This document shows positions 1 through 8,631 of a stretch of 64,000 nt of DNA, piece by piece. The stretch's first letter is position 1. Each line of letters opens with the position of its first letter. Position numbers and translations under genes: made by a program. The notes beneath the pieces were generated by a model, which searched no databases, was not told where the DNA came from, and worked only from the letters and a program-made list of their open reading frames with translations. The DNA is taken from contig CAYNHZ010000002.1 in the NCBI GenBank assembly GCA_964397445.1, positions 248,001 to 312,000 of the forward strand. The letters run 5' to 3'. This DNA comes from CAYNHZ01 sp964397445 (lineage in GTDB: Bacteria; Bacteroidota; Bacteroidia; Bacteroidales; UBA932).

Positions 1-147
1 GTCACCCTTAACCCTTGCATAAAAAGTTGATTCTGGATTTTTGATTAGCAGATCGGTGATATTTAGCGATGATCCATTAAAATCTTCTGCAGGGGAGGGG
101 AATCCAGCTCTTAAAGATTCAAATATTGGAAGCTCTTTTTCAGACAT
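1..147 (-). CDS. umuD: UmuD-like S24 peptidase, 5' part only
   Basis: This is the first 49 codons of a minus-strand gene that runs off the window. It starts at the ATG at 147-145. The protein has the UmuD/LexA auto-cleavage region: an Ala14-Gly15 pair directly followed by FPSPAEDF, where E. coli UmuD has Cys-Gly followed by FPSPAADY. Next come a leucine-rich stretch and a TFYARVKGD segment that leads into the GDSM catalytic serine motif, which lies just past the edge. S24-family UmuD is cleaved with RecA help and forms the translesion polymerase subunit with UmuC. The partner umuC would be expected further left. The N-terminal arm of 14 residues is shorter than in E. coli UmuD (24), and there is no DNA-binding domain, so LexA is excluded. 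Confidence 0.85.
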   Translation of the reverse strand, partial: MSEKELPIFESLRAGFPSPAEDFNGSSLNITDLLIKNPESTFYARVKGD

Positions 148-174
148 TTTTTGACAAATTTAATCTTTTTTGAC
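147..174 (-). promoter_or_regulatory. Promoter and direct-repeat candidate operator of umuD-like gene
   Basis: On the minus strand a TAAATTTG box (162-155) fits the Bacteroidota -7 consensus TAnnTTTG. It lies between two identical 9-base repeats, GTCAAAAAA at 174-166 and 155-147, spaced 19 bases apart. The second repeat touches the start codon. Direct repeats over a core promoter suggest a repressor site, plausibly for the DNA-damage response, but no regulator is known from this sequence. Confidence 0.45.
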
Positions 175-182
175 CTATTTTA

Positions 183-214
183 TTGTTGAGGAATAATTTT
201 TGTTTTTACCTTTG
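183..214 (+). promoter_or_regulatory. Promoter of the DUF6913 gene
   Basis: A TACCTTTG -7 box at 207-214 is preceded by TTG at 183-185 and 186-188 (21 or 18 base spacers), matching the Bacteroidota -33/-7 architecture. The start codon is 20 bases downstream. Confidence 0.55.
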
Positions 215-234
215 AGGATAAAGATATAGATAAA

Positions 235-795
235 ATGAATAATTTCCTTACAAAAATAATCAGAAAGAGGGTCATTAAGAGGGAGGCTGCTCAACAGACG
301 AGGGTTAAAAAGTACACATCACTCAAAAATGCAAAGAGAGTGGGTTTTATTATCAATGTTTGTGATCTCTCCATTGCTGAAGCAGTTACATTTTTGAGGA
401 AAGAGCTTTCTAATTGCGGGATAACTTATAAATCTATTGGTGTCGACCTTTCAAAAGAGACAAAAAAAGATCCTGCTATCCTATCTGATCCCTTTCTTGT
501 AATGATCTATCAAAATAATGTAAATTGGTATGGAATTCCCGAAAACAGATTGATTGATGATTTTGTAGATGAAGAGTTTGATATTGTTATTGACTTGTCC
601 TGTAATTCAAATCTGTTTACAATCGATTATATTATGACGAAATCCAAAGCCAAACTCAAAGTGGGGTTTTTACCGGGCAGTAAAGAGATCAGTGATATAA
701 TTATCTCAAACGGAGACTTACTTGAAAAAGTATCTCCACTCTTTATGATTAAGGGTGGGGTTGAGTATCTCTTTTCTATTTATCCTTGCAAATAA
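235..795 (+). CDS. DUF6913 family protein
   Basis: This is a 186-residue cytoplasmic-looking protein with no signal peptide or membrane segment. The N-terminus is basic (residues 1-35, many Lys/Arg), followed by an alternating beta/alpha pattern with FIINVCDLS near residue 38 and an FDIVIDLSCNSN stretch near residue 113. It resembles the DUF6913 family, short proteins widespread in Bacteroidota with no known function. It has its own promoter and stands alone between a divergent umuD-like gene and a DUF368 gene with its own promoter, so context gives no function. Confidence 0.7.
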   Translation: MNNFLTKIIRKRVIKREAAQQTRVKKYTSLKNAKRVGFIINVCDLSIAEAVTFLRKELSNCGITYKSIGVDLSKETKKDPAILSDPFLVMIYQNNVNWYGIPENRLIDDFVDEEFDIVIDLSCNSNLFTIDYIMTKSKAKLKVGFLPGSKEISDIIISNGDLLEKVSPLFMIKGGVEYLFSIYPCK

Positions 796-815
796 TTCTA
801 TATTTATTAAATTTG
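786..815 (+). promoter_or_regulatory. Promoter of the DUF368 gene
   Basis: TTG at 786-788 and TAAATTTG at 808-815 are separated by exactly 19 bases, a textbook Bacteroidota promoter. It overlaps the last codons of the preceding gene. Confidence 0.7.
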
Positions 816-849
816 CAAATCTATTAATTCAAATATCACATTTTAACCG

Positions 850-1734
850 ATGATTAAAAATTTTTACTCTTACCTGTTTGTCTGTCTTAAAGGTATGTGT
901 ATGGGTGCTGCTGATGTTATTCCTGGTGTTTCGGGTGGAACTATAGCATTTCTTACAGGAATTTATGAGGAGTTACTAAATTCTATAAAAGCTGTTGATT
1001 TCCAAGCTGTTAAACTACTATTTACAGGCCATATTAAACAATTTTGGACTAAGATTAACGGAACATTCCTGTTTTCTTTATTAGCCGGAATTTTTATCAG
1101 TTTTATGTCATTGGCTAAGTTGATGACCTATCTTATGGAATATCATCCTATTCCACTTTGGTCGTTCTTCTTCGGTTTAATTATTTCTTCAGCAATTTTT
1201 ATATTGAGAGATATTAAAAAATGGAGTTTTGGTGCTGTTATTTCACTACTTATAGGTGTGGCAATAGGTGCCACTATATGTCTCCTCTCTCCGAGTGAGA
1301 CCCCTTCAAACCTCTGGTTCATATTTCTTTGCGGAGCAATTGCAATATGTGCAATGATCCTTCCAGGTATTTCAGGGAGTTTTATCTTACTCCTTTTGGG
1401 TAAATATGAATATATGTTGGCACAATTGACAGAATTTAATATAGTTCCACTGATTGTATTTGTTGTTGGAGCTGCGTTAGGTATTATAGCTTTTTCCCAT
1501 ATTCTTTCTTGGCTTTTGAAGAGATTCTACACATCTGCAATCTGTCTCCTCTCAGGATTTATGGTTGGTTCGCTCCTTAAAGTTTGGCCATGGCAAATCG
1601 AGTTGGCTTCCGGCGTTTCTAGACCAATACTACCAAACGAACATATCATTCAGGCATTAATTTTCGTAATTATTGGAGTTTCTATAGTATTTATAATAGA
1701 GATGGCTGCAAAAAAACTAAAGAATAAAGAATAA
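850..1734 (+). CDS. DUF368 membrane protein (PopT-type undecaprenyl-phosphate translocase)
   Basis: This 294-residue integral membrane protein has about eight hydrophobic segments. It carries the DUF368 signature near the N-terminus (GAADVIPGVSGGTIAFLTGIY, about residues 19-39) and an internal echo of it (CAMILPGISGSFILLLLGKY, about 167-186), which indicates an inverted-repeat fold. DUF368 proteins such as PopT have been shown to recycle undecaprenyl phosphate across the inner membrane, supplying lipid carrier for wall and polysaccharide synthesis. That would suit a genome with a large Wzx/Wzy polysaccharide locus, but there is no local operon link. The family call is strong. The substrate is inferred from family work. 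Confidence 0.88.
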   Translation: MIKNFYSYLFVCLKGMCMGAADVIPGVSGGTIAFLTGIYEELLNSIKAVDFQAVKLLFTGHIKQFWTKINGTFLFSLLAGIFISFMSLAKLMTYLMEYHPIPLWSFFFGLIISSAIFILRDIKKWSFGAVISLLIGVAIGATICLLSPSETPSNLWFIFLCGAIAICAMILPGISGSFILLLLGKYEYMLAQLTEFNIVPLIVFVVGAALGIIAFSHILSWLLKRFYTSAICLLSGFMVGSLLKVWPWQIELASGVSRPILPNEHIIQALIFVIIGVSIVFIIEMAAKKLKNKE

Positions 1735-1739
1735 TTGTC

Positions 1740-1747
1740 TATATTTG
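1740..1747 (+). promoter_or_regulatory. -7 box of tRNA-Arg promoter
   Basis: TATATTTG matches TAnnTTTG and ends 17 bases before the mature tRNA 5' end. No convincing -33 TTG is seen at the usual spacing. Confidence 0.5.
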
Positions 1748-1764
1748 CACCCTCAAATAAAAAT

Positions 1765-1838
1765 GGTCCGGTAGCTCAGTTGGATAGAGCAACAGCCTTC
1801 TAAGCTGTGGGTCTTGGGTTCGAATCCCAACCGGATCA
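1765..1838 (+). tRNA. tRNA-Arg (anticodon TCT)
   Basis: It folds as a full cloverleaf: acceptor GGTCCGG pairs with CCGGATC (one G-T pair), a D arm with AGCTCAGTTGGATAGAGC, an anticodon stem ACAGC/GCTGT around loop CTTCTAA with anticodon TCT (reads AGA), and a T loop GTTCGAATC. The discriminator base is A. The CCA end is not encoded. Confidence 0.97.
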
Positions 1839-1842
1839 CTCT

Positions 1843-1868
1843 AAAACCGCCTTTAAAGCGGTTTTTTT
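1843..1868 (+). terminator. Rho-independent terminator after tRNA-Arg
   Basis: AAAACCGC and GCGGTTTT pair around a CTTTAAA loop and run into a stretch of T. It begins five bases after the tRNA. The remaining 180 bases before the permease gene show nothing clear. Confidence 0.85.
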
Positions 1869-2049
1869 ATTATACCCCTGTAAAACGGGGGTTCGGGACA
1901 TACAATTTTTAGACATCTCTGTATAAAATTTTGACAATTAGAATTTTGCAATATTGATTATTGTCTTGATAGATATCGTTTTACAATTTTGGTATAAATA
2001 ATGATAGAATATTTATTAAACACTATCCAATTTCTATAATATTACTGAT

Positions 2050-4428
2050 ATGCATTTTTTAACTACGATAAAGCGCAATAAAACTTCTTCAATCATCAGT
2101 ATATTTGGACTTTCTTTAGCTTTTGCCACTTTTTTTGTGATTTTTTCTCAAGTATTATTTGATATAACATACAATTTTTCTATCAAGGATGCCGATAGAA
2201 TCTATCAAGCTTTCCCACTTTGGGATGAGATAAATGACGAATGGAGTAGCAATTGTCCGGGACCTGTTTCTTTTGAAGCTGTGAATAATTGTCCTGGAGT
2301 TGAGATGGCAGGTCAAATAAATTTTGACTACACTTCTGAACTTATTTGGAAAGATAATAATGGCGAATATAGAAAATATAATTATAGTTATTATCAGATG
2401 GATCAAGAGGTGTTGGATATTATACAGAATGGTTGTTTATCGGGAGTTTTATCTATTTCAGAACCTAATACGGTCGTAATATCAGATAAACTTTCCAAAA
2501 TATTAGGGGTTGAAATAGGGGATCATCTTTGGCTTCCTAAGCCCTTTGCAGAAGAGAAGAAACCAACCTTGGATGTTGTTATAAAGGGTGTTTATAGAGA
2601 TTTTGCGAAAAACAGCGACTTTTATAATATGGATATAATCGGACAATTAGTTGGGGCAAAAGAGGAGCCGAACAATAATTGGAACCACTCTTTCCTTATT
2701 AAATTCCGTAAAGGTTATGATACTCAGCAATTTGTAAAAATTTGGCAAGATTTATATAGTGATTGGTATCTCACTATGATAGAAGAGTATAAAAAGGAAA
2801 ATCCAATGGAAACCTCTTACAATCCTGGAGACGAGTTACAACCTATCAAATTGATCTCTTTGAATAAAGTCCACTATGCGAATATAGATAGATTAGCCCA
2901 TTCATTATCAGTAACTATTAAATCTACTATTACTCTCATTGCTATAGCTATGGTGATTGTTATAATTGCCTTTATCAATTATATAAATTTCTTCATAGCA
3001 AAAATTCCATCTCAATTGAGAAGTGTTAATATCAAAAAAGTTTTTGGGGCGTCACGTAAAAGGTTAATATTTGGTTTTTTGATTGAGACGATTTGCTATG
3101 TTTTAATTGCTATTTTAGTAGCAATGCTTATCATATCCCTGCTAAAGGGAACAGTAATAGAGTCATTAATAAGTGGTTCTTTATCAATTACTGATAATAT
3201 TTATCCACTTTTGATAATGATTGCTGTATGTTTAATAATGGCCTGTATTGCAGTAATTTATCCGGCACTTTATATTACAAAATTCAATCCATCTTTGGCT
3301 GTTAAACAGGGATTTGCTCAATCTATAAAAGGGCGCACATTACGCTCAATTCTTATCATAACACAATTTGTGGCAACCTTTATCCTTATTATTCTCTCTA
3401 CAGTTTTCTTTTTACAATTTAGATATATGGTTAAATTTGATATGGGTTTTGATCGTGAAAATTTATTAACCTTTACTACTAATAGAATTGTTTCAAAAAG
3501 CAGAGATGTGTTAAGTACAAAACTTCAAAATCATCCAGATATAATCGGTATTACTCAATCTTCCACTTCTTTTGGGACTCCCGGTTCTGTGTGGGGGAGA
3601 GAAAAAAATGAAAAAAGGTTTTTCTTGAATGTTTACTTTGTAAATTATAATTTTCTTGAAGTGATGGGTATTCCATTGATAGAGGGAGAGGGTTTTAAGG
3701 AGTCATCAGTGTCAAGGAAATGTTATATTGCAACAAAAGAGTTGTATGATCTCATTGATTTGAAGATTGGAGGGGAGTGGGAGAATATGGTTTTATCTGG
3801 TGTATGTGCAGATGCTAAGTTTTCATCTATACAAACAATGAAACAATCATATTTTGACGTTTTTGTGGCTTCAAAATCAACGGATCTAAATACTTATTAT
3901 GTAAGAACTTGTGCAGGAGCCGACATTAAAAATGTGATATCATATATCCAATCCTCTGTTAGTGAAATTTATCCTACAGATAATGATGTATCTGTAGAGT
4001 TTGTAGATAAAAAGATTGAGCAGCTATATGGTTCGGTCAAGAAACAATCACTTATAATTACATTATTCTCTCTAATAGCGATTTTAATCTCAATAATTGG
4101 GCTGTTCGGTGTGGTGTTATTTGAGACGAAACATCGTTGTAAAGAGATTGCTCTACGCAAAGTAGTGGGCTCCACCTCATTGGAAATTATGCATATGATA
4201 AATAAAAGATATATTTATATTGTATTAGTTAGTTTTATTATTTCTACCCCCATTTCATATTTTATACTTACAAAATGGTTATCAAATTTTCCGAATAGAG
4301 TTGAAATAGGATGGTCCCTTTATGCTATTGTCCTTGTTTCTGTACTCATTCTAACAGTAATTGTAATTTCAATACGAACCATAGTTGCTTCAAATGAAAA
4401 CCCTGTAATATCTATATCTTCAGAGTAA
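2050..4428 (+). CDS. MacB/FtsX-type ABC transporter permease
   Basis: This 792-residue protein has the eight-segment layout of large Bacteroidota MacB-like permeases. TM1 lies at about residues 12-38, followed by a large periplasmic (MacB_PCD-like) domain to about 285, three TMs to about 410, a further TM near 430-450, a second periplasmic domain, and three C-terminal TMs from about 665. The FtsX motif occurs twice, as IKKVFGAS and LRKVVGST, each after a TM. Such proteins are moved by a separate ATPase and act on peptides, lipoproteins or antibiotics, or on envelope signalling. No ATPase gene is adjacent, so its partner is elsewhere. The substrate is unknown. Confidence 0.85.
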   Translation: MHFLTTIKRNKTSSIISIFGLSLAFATFFVIFSQVLFDITYNFSIKDADRIYQAFPLWDEINDEWSSNCPGPVSFEAVNNCPGVEMAGQINFDYTSELIWKDNNGEYRKYNYSYYQMDQEVLDIIQNGCLSGVLSISEPNTVVISDKLSKILGVEIGDHLWLPKPFAEEKKPTLDVVIKGVYRDFAKNSDFYNMDIIGQLVGAKEEPNNNWNHSFLIKFRKGYDTQQFVKIWQDLYSDWYLTMIEEYKKENPMETSYNPGDELQPIKLISLNKVHYANIDRLAHSLSVTIKSTITLIAIAMVIVIIAFINYINFFIAKIPSQLRSVNIKKVFGASRKRLIFGFLIETICYVLIAILVAMLIISLLKGTVIESLISGSLSITDNIYPLLIMIAVCLIMACIAVIYPALYITKFNPSLAVKQGFAQSIKGRTLRSILIITQFVATFILIILSTVFFLQFRYMVKFDMGFDRENLLTFTTNRIVSKSRDVLSTKLQNHPDIIGITQSSTSFGTPGSVWGREKNEKRFFLNVYFVNYNFLEVMGIPLIEGEGFKESSVSRKCYIATKELYDLIDLKIGGEWENMVLSGVCADAKFSSIQTMKQSYFDVFVASKSTDLNTYYVRTCAGADIKNVISYIQSSVSEIYPTDNDVSVEFVDKKIEQLYGSVKKQSLIITLFSLIAILISIIGLFGVVLFETKHRCKEIALRKVVGSTSLEIMHMINKRYIYIVLVSFIISTPISYFILTKWLSNFPNRVEIGWSLYAIVLVSVLILTVIVISIRTIVASNENPVISISSE

Positions 4429-4439
4429 AGAATTATTTC

Positions 4440-4447
4440 TAATTTTG
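4440..4447 (+). promoter_or_regulatory. -7 box of hydFE promoter
   Basis: TAATTTTG matches TAnnTTTG, 12 bases after the permease stop and 23 bases before the hydF start. It indicates that hydFE is transcribed separately. No -33 TTG was seen. Confidence 0.45.
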
Positions 4448-4470
4448 TAGAAATAATAAAGATTAAAATT

Positions 4471-5679
4471 ATGAATCTAACCAATATAGGCGTTTTCGGA
4501 AAAAGAAATGTCGGTAAGTCAACAATTGTAAATCTTCTTCTTGGTCAGGATTTCGCAATAGTATCTGATACACCTGGAACGACTACTGACCCGGTTAAAA
4601 AAAGGATTGAGATATTTGGAATAGGACCTTGTCAGATTATAGATACAGCAGGTATAGACGATTCAGGAGAGATCGGGATGAAGAGGGTTCAAAAAACAAA
4701 AGAGATAATTTCTCATATTGACATTGCCCTATTACTCTTTACTGCAAACAATTTTTCAAAAGGGGAAAAAGATCTCCTAAAGGAGCTAAATACACTAAAA
4801 ATCCCAACAATACTTGTTCATAATCAATCGGATATTATTCCAATGGACAAATCTGTTATGACCAGATTGAAAGAAAAATATGGTTTGGATATTATTGAGT
4901 TTTCTTCAAATATAATTGATCAACAAAAACAGAATGAGATGGTTAAAAAGTTGATCTCACTGATAGTAAGGGCCTCAAAGGAATCAATATTGGTAGAGAA
5001 ACCTATTTTTGATGGATTGGTGAGAGAGGGGGACAATGTTATTTTGATTTGTCCTGTTGATTCAGAAGCACCGACAGGGAGACTTATCCTTCCACAAGTT
5101 ATGGCGATTAGGGATTTACTTGATAAAAAAGCAGTTGCTATAGTCCTTCTGCCATCTGCACTTCAAAATCATCTCTCAAATAATATCAAACCGGATCTTG
5201 TCGTAACAGATAGTCAAGTTCTTGATCAAGTTTCCGCAATATTACCTGATGAAATTCCCCTTACAAGTTTCAGTATGCTGTTAGCGAGGAGTAAAGGGTG
5301 TTTTAATTATTATATAGATGGGACCCCTACCATATCAAAACTTAAAGATGGAGATAGAATACTTATCCTCGAATCTTGCACTCATCACGCCTCTTGTGAG
5401 GATATAGGGCGGGTAAAATTGCCCAACCTGTTTAGAAAATACACAGGTAAAAAGTTGGATTTTGATGTTGTAGCAGGTTTTGATAATATCAAACGAAACA
5501 TTTCGGACTATGCTTTAGTTGCCCAATGTGGTGGGTGTATGATAACTTCTCGACAACTCTATTCGCGACTTTATCCAGCGATTGAGAAAAATATTCCCGT
5601 TACAAATTATGGAATGGCGATTGCATATATGTTGGGACATTTCGACAAAACCAAACTCAAGCCCAATATCATAATATGA
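4471..5679 (+). CDS. hydF: [FeFe]-hydrogenase maturation GTPase HydF
   Basis: HydF is the GTPase scaffold on which the 2Fe subcluster of the [FeFe]-hydrogenase H-cluster is assembled before transfer to HydA. The 402-residue protein has an N-terminal Era/TrmE-type G domain: P-loop GKRNVGKS at residues 10-17, DTAG switch region near 58-61, and HNQSD as the G4 motif. A middle dimerisation domain follows. The C-terminal cluster domain has CTHH from Cys303 and CGGC with Cys353 and Cys356, matching the three iron-sulfur ligands known in HydF. It overlaps hydE by four bases (ATGA), so translation is coupled. Neither HydG nor a hydrogenase gene lies in this window. Confidence 0.95.
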   Translation: MNLTNIGVFGKRNVGKSTIVNLLLGQDFAIVSDTPGTTTDPVKKRIEIFGIGPCQIIDTAGIDDSGEIGMKRVQKTKEIISHIDIALLLFTANNFSKGEKDLLKELNTLKIPTILVHNQSDIIPMDKSVMTRLKEKYGLDIIEFSSNIIDQQKQNEMVKKLISLIVRASKESILVEKPIFDGLVREGDNVILICPVDSEAPTGRLILPQVMAIRDLLDKKAVAIVLLPSALQNHLSNNIKPDLVVTDSQVLDQVSAILPDEIPLTSFSMLLARSKGCFNYYIDGTPTISKLKDGDRILILESCTHHASCEDIGRVKLPNLFRKYTGKKLDFDVVAGFDNIKRNISDYALVAQCGGCMITSRQLYSRLYPAIEKNIPVTNYGMAIAYMLGHFDKTKLKPNIII

Positions 5680-6719
5680 CCCATACCGAATTAGTGGAGT
5701 ATCTCCAAACAGATAATAGTGAGAAGATTCAACAACTATTTGCGCAAGCATATAAGGTAAAAACGGACACAATTGGTGATAAAGTCTTTTTACGTGGATT
5801 GATAGAGATTACCAATATCTGTCGTAAAAACTGCCTTTATTGTGGGATCAGAAGTGATAATCATAAAAATATTCGATATGAACTCTCAGAGGATCAAGTT
5901 TTGGAAGCAGCCCGTTTTGCGATAGAGGCGAGATATGGTTCTATAGTAATACAAGGTGGTGAACGTAACGATAAAGAGTTTATCAATAAAATAACCCGAA
6001 TAATAAAAGGGGTTAAAGCTCTTCAACCATCTTCTCCGCTTGGGATAACCCTTTCACTTGGCGAACAGACAAAAGATGTATATTCTGAGTGGTTTGAGGC
6101 TGGTGCCCATAGATATTTATTGAGAATTGAGAGTTCAAATGAGGAGCTCTATTATAAAATTCATCCTAAAAATCCGAATCACGATTTTAAAGGACGGATC
6201 AATTCTCTCTTATCCCTTAAAGAGGTCGGTTATCAACTTGGAACAGGGGTTATGATTGGTCTCCCTTTTCAGACATACGATATATTAGCAGATGATCTCT
6301 TGTTTTTTAAACAATTGGATATAGATATGTGTGGAATGGGGCCCTACCTTGAACACTCAGACACACCGTTATATGAGTATAGAGGGCTGCTTTTACCCAT
6401 AGAAAAGAGACTTACACTCTCTCTAAAAATGGTCTCCCTTCTCAGACTTTTGATGCCAGATATAAATATTGCTGCAACAACAGCCCTTCAAGTTATAGAT
6501 AAATCGGGAAGAGAGAGGGCTATATTGGCAGGTGCAAATATAATAATGCCTAATATGACGATTCAAGAGGTTAGAAATGAATATAGAATTTATGAAGGGA
6601 AGCCGGGAACGGAAGATGATGCGGAAATTTCTAAATCAAAATTGGAAGAGAATCTAAATAAAATGAATATCCCCATCGGTTGGGACCAATGGGGAGATTC
6701 AAAACATTTTAAACAATAA
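5676..6719 (+). CDS. hydE: [FeFe]-hydrogenase maturation radical SAM protein HydE
   Basis: HydE is a radical SAM enzyme that works on the HydG-derived Fe(CO)2(CN)cysteine synthon during H-cluster assembly. The 347-residue protein has the CX3CX2C cluster motif at Cys49, Cys53 and Cys56 within TNICRKNCLYCGIR, a GGE-type SAM-binding stretch (VIQGGERND) near residue 90, and the GTGVMIGLP and MCGMGPYL segments typical of HydE and close to biotin synthase. Length fits the family (about 340-360). The start overlaps the hydF stop by four bases. The gene ends three bases before a convergent gene, with no visible terminator between. Confidence 0.95.
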   Translation: MTHTELVEYLQTDNSEKIQQLFAQAYKVKTDTIGDKVFLRGLIEITNICRKNCLYCGIRSDNHKNIRYELSEDQVLEAARFAIEARYGSIVIQGGERNDKEFINKITRIIKGVKALQPSSPLGITLSLGEQTKDVYSEWFEAGAHRYLLRIESSNEELYYKIHPKNPNHDFKGRINSLLSLKEVGYQLGTGVMIGLPFQTYDILADDLLFFKQLDIDMCGMGPYLEHSDTPLYEYRGLLLPIEKRLTLSLKMVSLLRLLMPDINIAATTALQVIDKSGRERAILAGANIIMPNMTIQEVRNEYRIYEGKPGTEDDAEISKSKLEENLNKMNIPIGWDQWGDSKHFKQ

Positions 6720-6722
6720 CCT

Positions 6723-8624
6723 TTATTGTTCAACACGATATATGGTTTGTATTTCGTCCTCGGTTAATGCCCTTGCATTATAAAATCTGAGATTGTCGAT
6801 ATACATATCCAACGAATTTCCCCCCAACATACCGGGTCCTCCGAGGATAAATTTTGTAGCCCTTATGCTGAAACAATTATTAAATGATATGACATCTATC
6901 GGCTCCCCGTCAATATAGAGGGCTTGTGTATAATGTGAATCCTCTTTCGAAACTACAATTCCTATAAAATGCCAATCATACGAGATAGGATTGTGTGAGA
7001 ATGAATTTATATCATCATCATATCTATGAATCAGTTTCAGTTTTCCATCAATTATTTCAAGTCTCGGTATGTTCTCTCCCTCTGTGTTGGTCCCAACACT
7101 ATTTGTGAAAATATGTCCGTTTGAGAGCCCTTTTGCCCAAAAAGTGATCGAATAATTCTCAATGGGCATCTTTATCATCCCCTTTGGAAATATAACATAA
7201 CTATCGTTTGCTGCGCTGAGTTTAAGTGATTTAGTTCCATCTTTACTATCATTAACAAAAGACGATTCGTTGACCCCTTGCCCCTTTATCTGAGATGATA
7301 TGGCGTTGTCAAAACTTCCATTAAAACGATAATAAGCATAAAGTCCGTTTCTGATTGTATTGGCAGGTTCTTTTTTTGATGCAATAGGTTCGTTCTGAAT
7401 ATTGTTTGTAGCAATAATCCCTCTATCAGCTTCAATGACCTCTTTTTTAGACATTTTAAAATCTTTCCTGAGGGTTTTATTAAAAGTTACGGCTGCATCT
7501 TCCTTGATAGAGCTATACCCTTTTTTCATAACCTGCATCGTGTATGTTCCACCCGGAAGGTCATTAAATTGATACATTCCGCTTTTGTTGGTCATAATCA
7601 CCTTCTTTGAGGGTAATATCGATATTTCTGCGTATGAGATAGGCTCTCCCGAATCGGCATCTGTGACTATACCGGAAATAGAGATATTAATAATGTTATT
7701 AAGGGGTATCCTCTCAGTTATATATTTATTGCCTGTTTTATACCTGACATCAATGTAGTTTTCATCCTCCGGATAACAACTAAAATCATCATAATTGATA
7801 ACCAATACATTCTCTTCATAAAAACTACTCAATTTTGTAGCACAATTTGATTTTAAAATAGGCTTTTGTTGTGTAGAGATATCTTTGCCCGATAGTGAAA
7901 GTGAAACAGCTATTACCCCTTTTTGATTTTGATAATAATACATAGATATGTAATCATATAATTTACGATACTGCGCAATCATATTATTTATCTGAATATA
8001 GCGTGGATCGAGTGTGGTAAACTCTTCTGAAAATGCTTTTAAATTACTGATATTTACATCTATATCTTCAATACTATTTATGTTTGTCTGATTTTTGAGA
8101 TTACTTTCGAATTTGGACAATTTCTCATCTAACTGTTTATTATGAAGGTTAAAATCCATCACGAGTTTCTTCATATCGAAATCGGAAAACGGATATTGAA
8201 CTGCATAAAAATATTCGTAACTTCTGCTCTCTTTATAGAAACGTTGTTCCCAATAATAATTTGATACCTTAGATAACGATAATTCGCCCAAAAATGGCAT
8301 TTTTGCAGTCATCGAGTAGATATTTGTCTTAACTGATTGAGCATAATTGTATTCCCCGTTTACCTCCACATCTGTGCGAGAGAGATCTGTCTCAGCAATC
8401 ACTCTTGAAGCTATACTCTCAATGATCTGTTGTTTTACTGAAGCGAGAGCAGAGGCTTTTGCCTCTTCGATTGTCGCCCCTGTTGCAGAAACATTGAGAT
8501 AATCCTTGGTTACCGAAGTAACCCATTCGGGCATCCTCTTCTGACTACTCTCTTTGACTTTATACTGAGCTTGTAAAGAGAGTGAGATGCAGACTGTTAG
8601 AAATATAAGAAATATGTTTTTCAT
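6723..8624 (-). CDS. Secreted LPP20-like, carboxypeptidase-regulatory and LamG-like domain protein
   Basis: This 633-residue exported protein has a signal peptide (residues 1-19, ending LQAQ). The N-terminal part, about 30-160, resembles the LPP20 domain (ATIEEAKASALASVKQQI, then YYWEQRF) and is paralogous to the first gene of this operon at 10873-11355. A linker follows, then a CarboxypepD_reg-like beta sandwich at about 310-390 (GIVTDADSGEPISYAEISILP). The C-terminal domain, about 425-630, is a concanavalin A-like LamG/Laminin_G_3 fold (YYRFNGSFDNAI, SITFWAKG, YIDNLRFYNARAL). LamG-like domains usually bind glycans or proteins. It is the last gene of a five-gene operon, seven bases after the previous one. 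Function is unknown. An envelope adhesin or assembly factor is an inference. Confidence 0.75.
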   Translation of the reverse strand: MKNIFLIFLTVCISLSLQAQYKVKESSQKRMPEWVTSVTKDYLNVSATGATIEEAKASALASVKQQIIESIASRVIAETDLSRTDVEVNGEYNYAQSVKTNIYSMTAKMPFLGELSLSKVSNYYWEQRFYKESRSYEYFYAVQYPFSDFDMKKLVMDFNLHNKQLDEKLSKFESNLKNQTNINSIEDIDVNISNLKAFSEEFTTLDPRYIQINNMIAQYRKLYDYISMYYYQNQKGVIAVSLSLSGKDISTQQKPILKSNCATKLSSFYEENVLVINYDDFSCYPEDENYIDVRYKTGNKYITERIPLNNIINISISGIVTDADSGEPISYAEISILPSKKVIMTNKSGMYQFNDLPGGTYTMQVMKKGYSSIKEDAAVTFNKTLRKDFKMSKKEVIEADRGIIATNNIQNEPIASKKEPANTIRNGLYAYYRFNGSFDNAISSQIKGQGVNESSFVNDSKDGTKSLKLSAANDSYVIFPKGMIKMPIENYSITFWAKGLSNGHIFTNSVGTNTEGENIPRLEIIDGKLKLIHRYDDDINSFSHNPISYDWHFIGIVVSKEDSHYTQALYIDGEPIDVISFNNCFSIRATKFILGGPGMLGGNSLDMYIDNLRFYNARALTEDEIQTIYRVEQ

Positions 8625-8631
8625 AGTAGGA

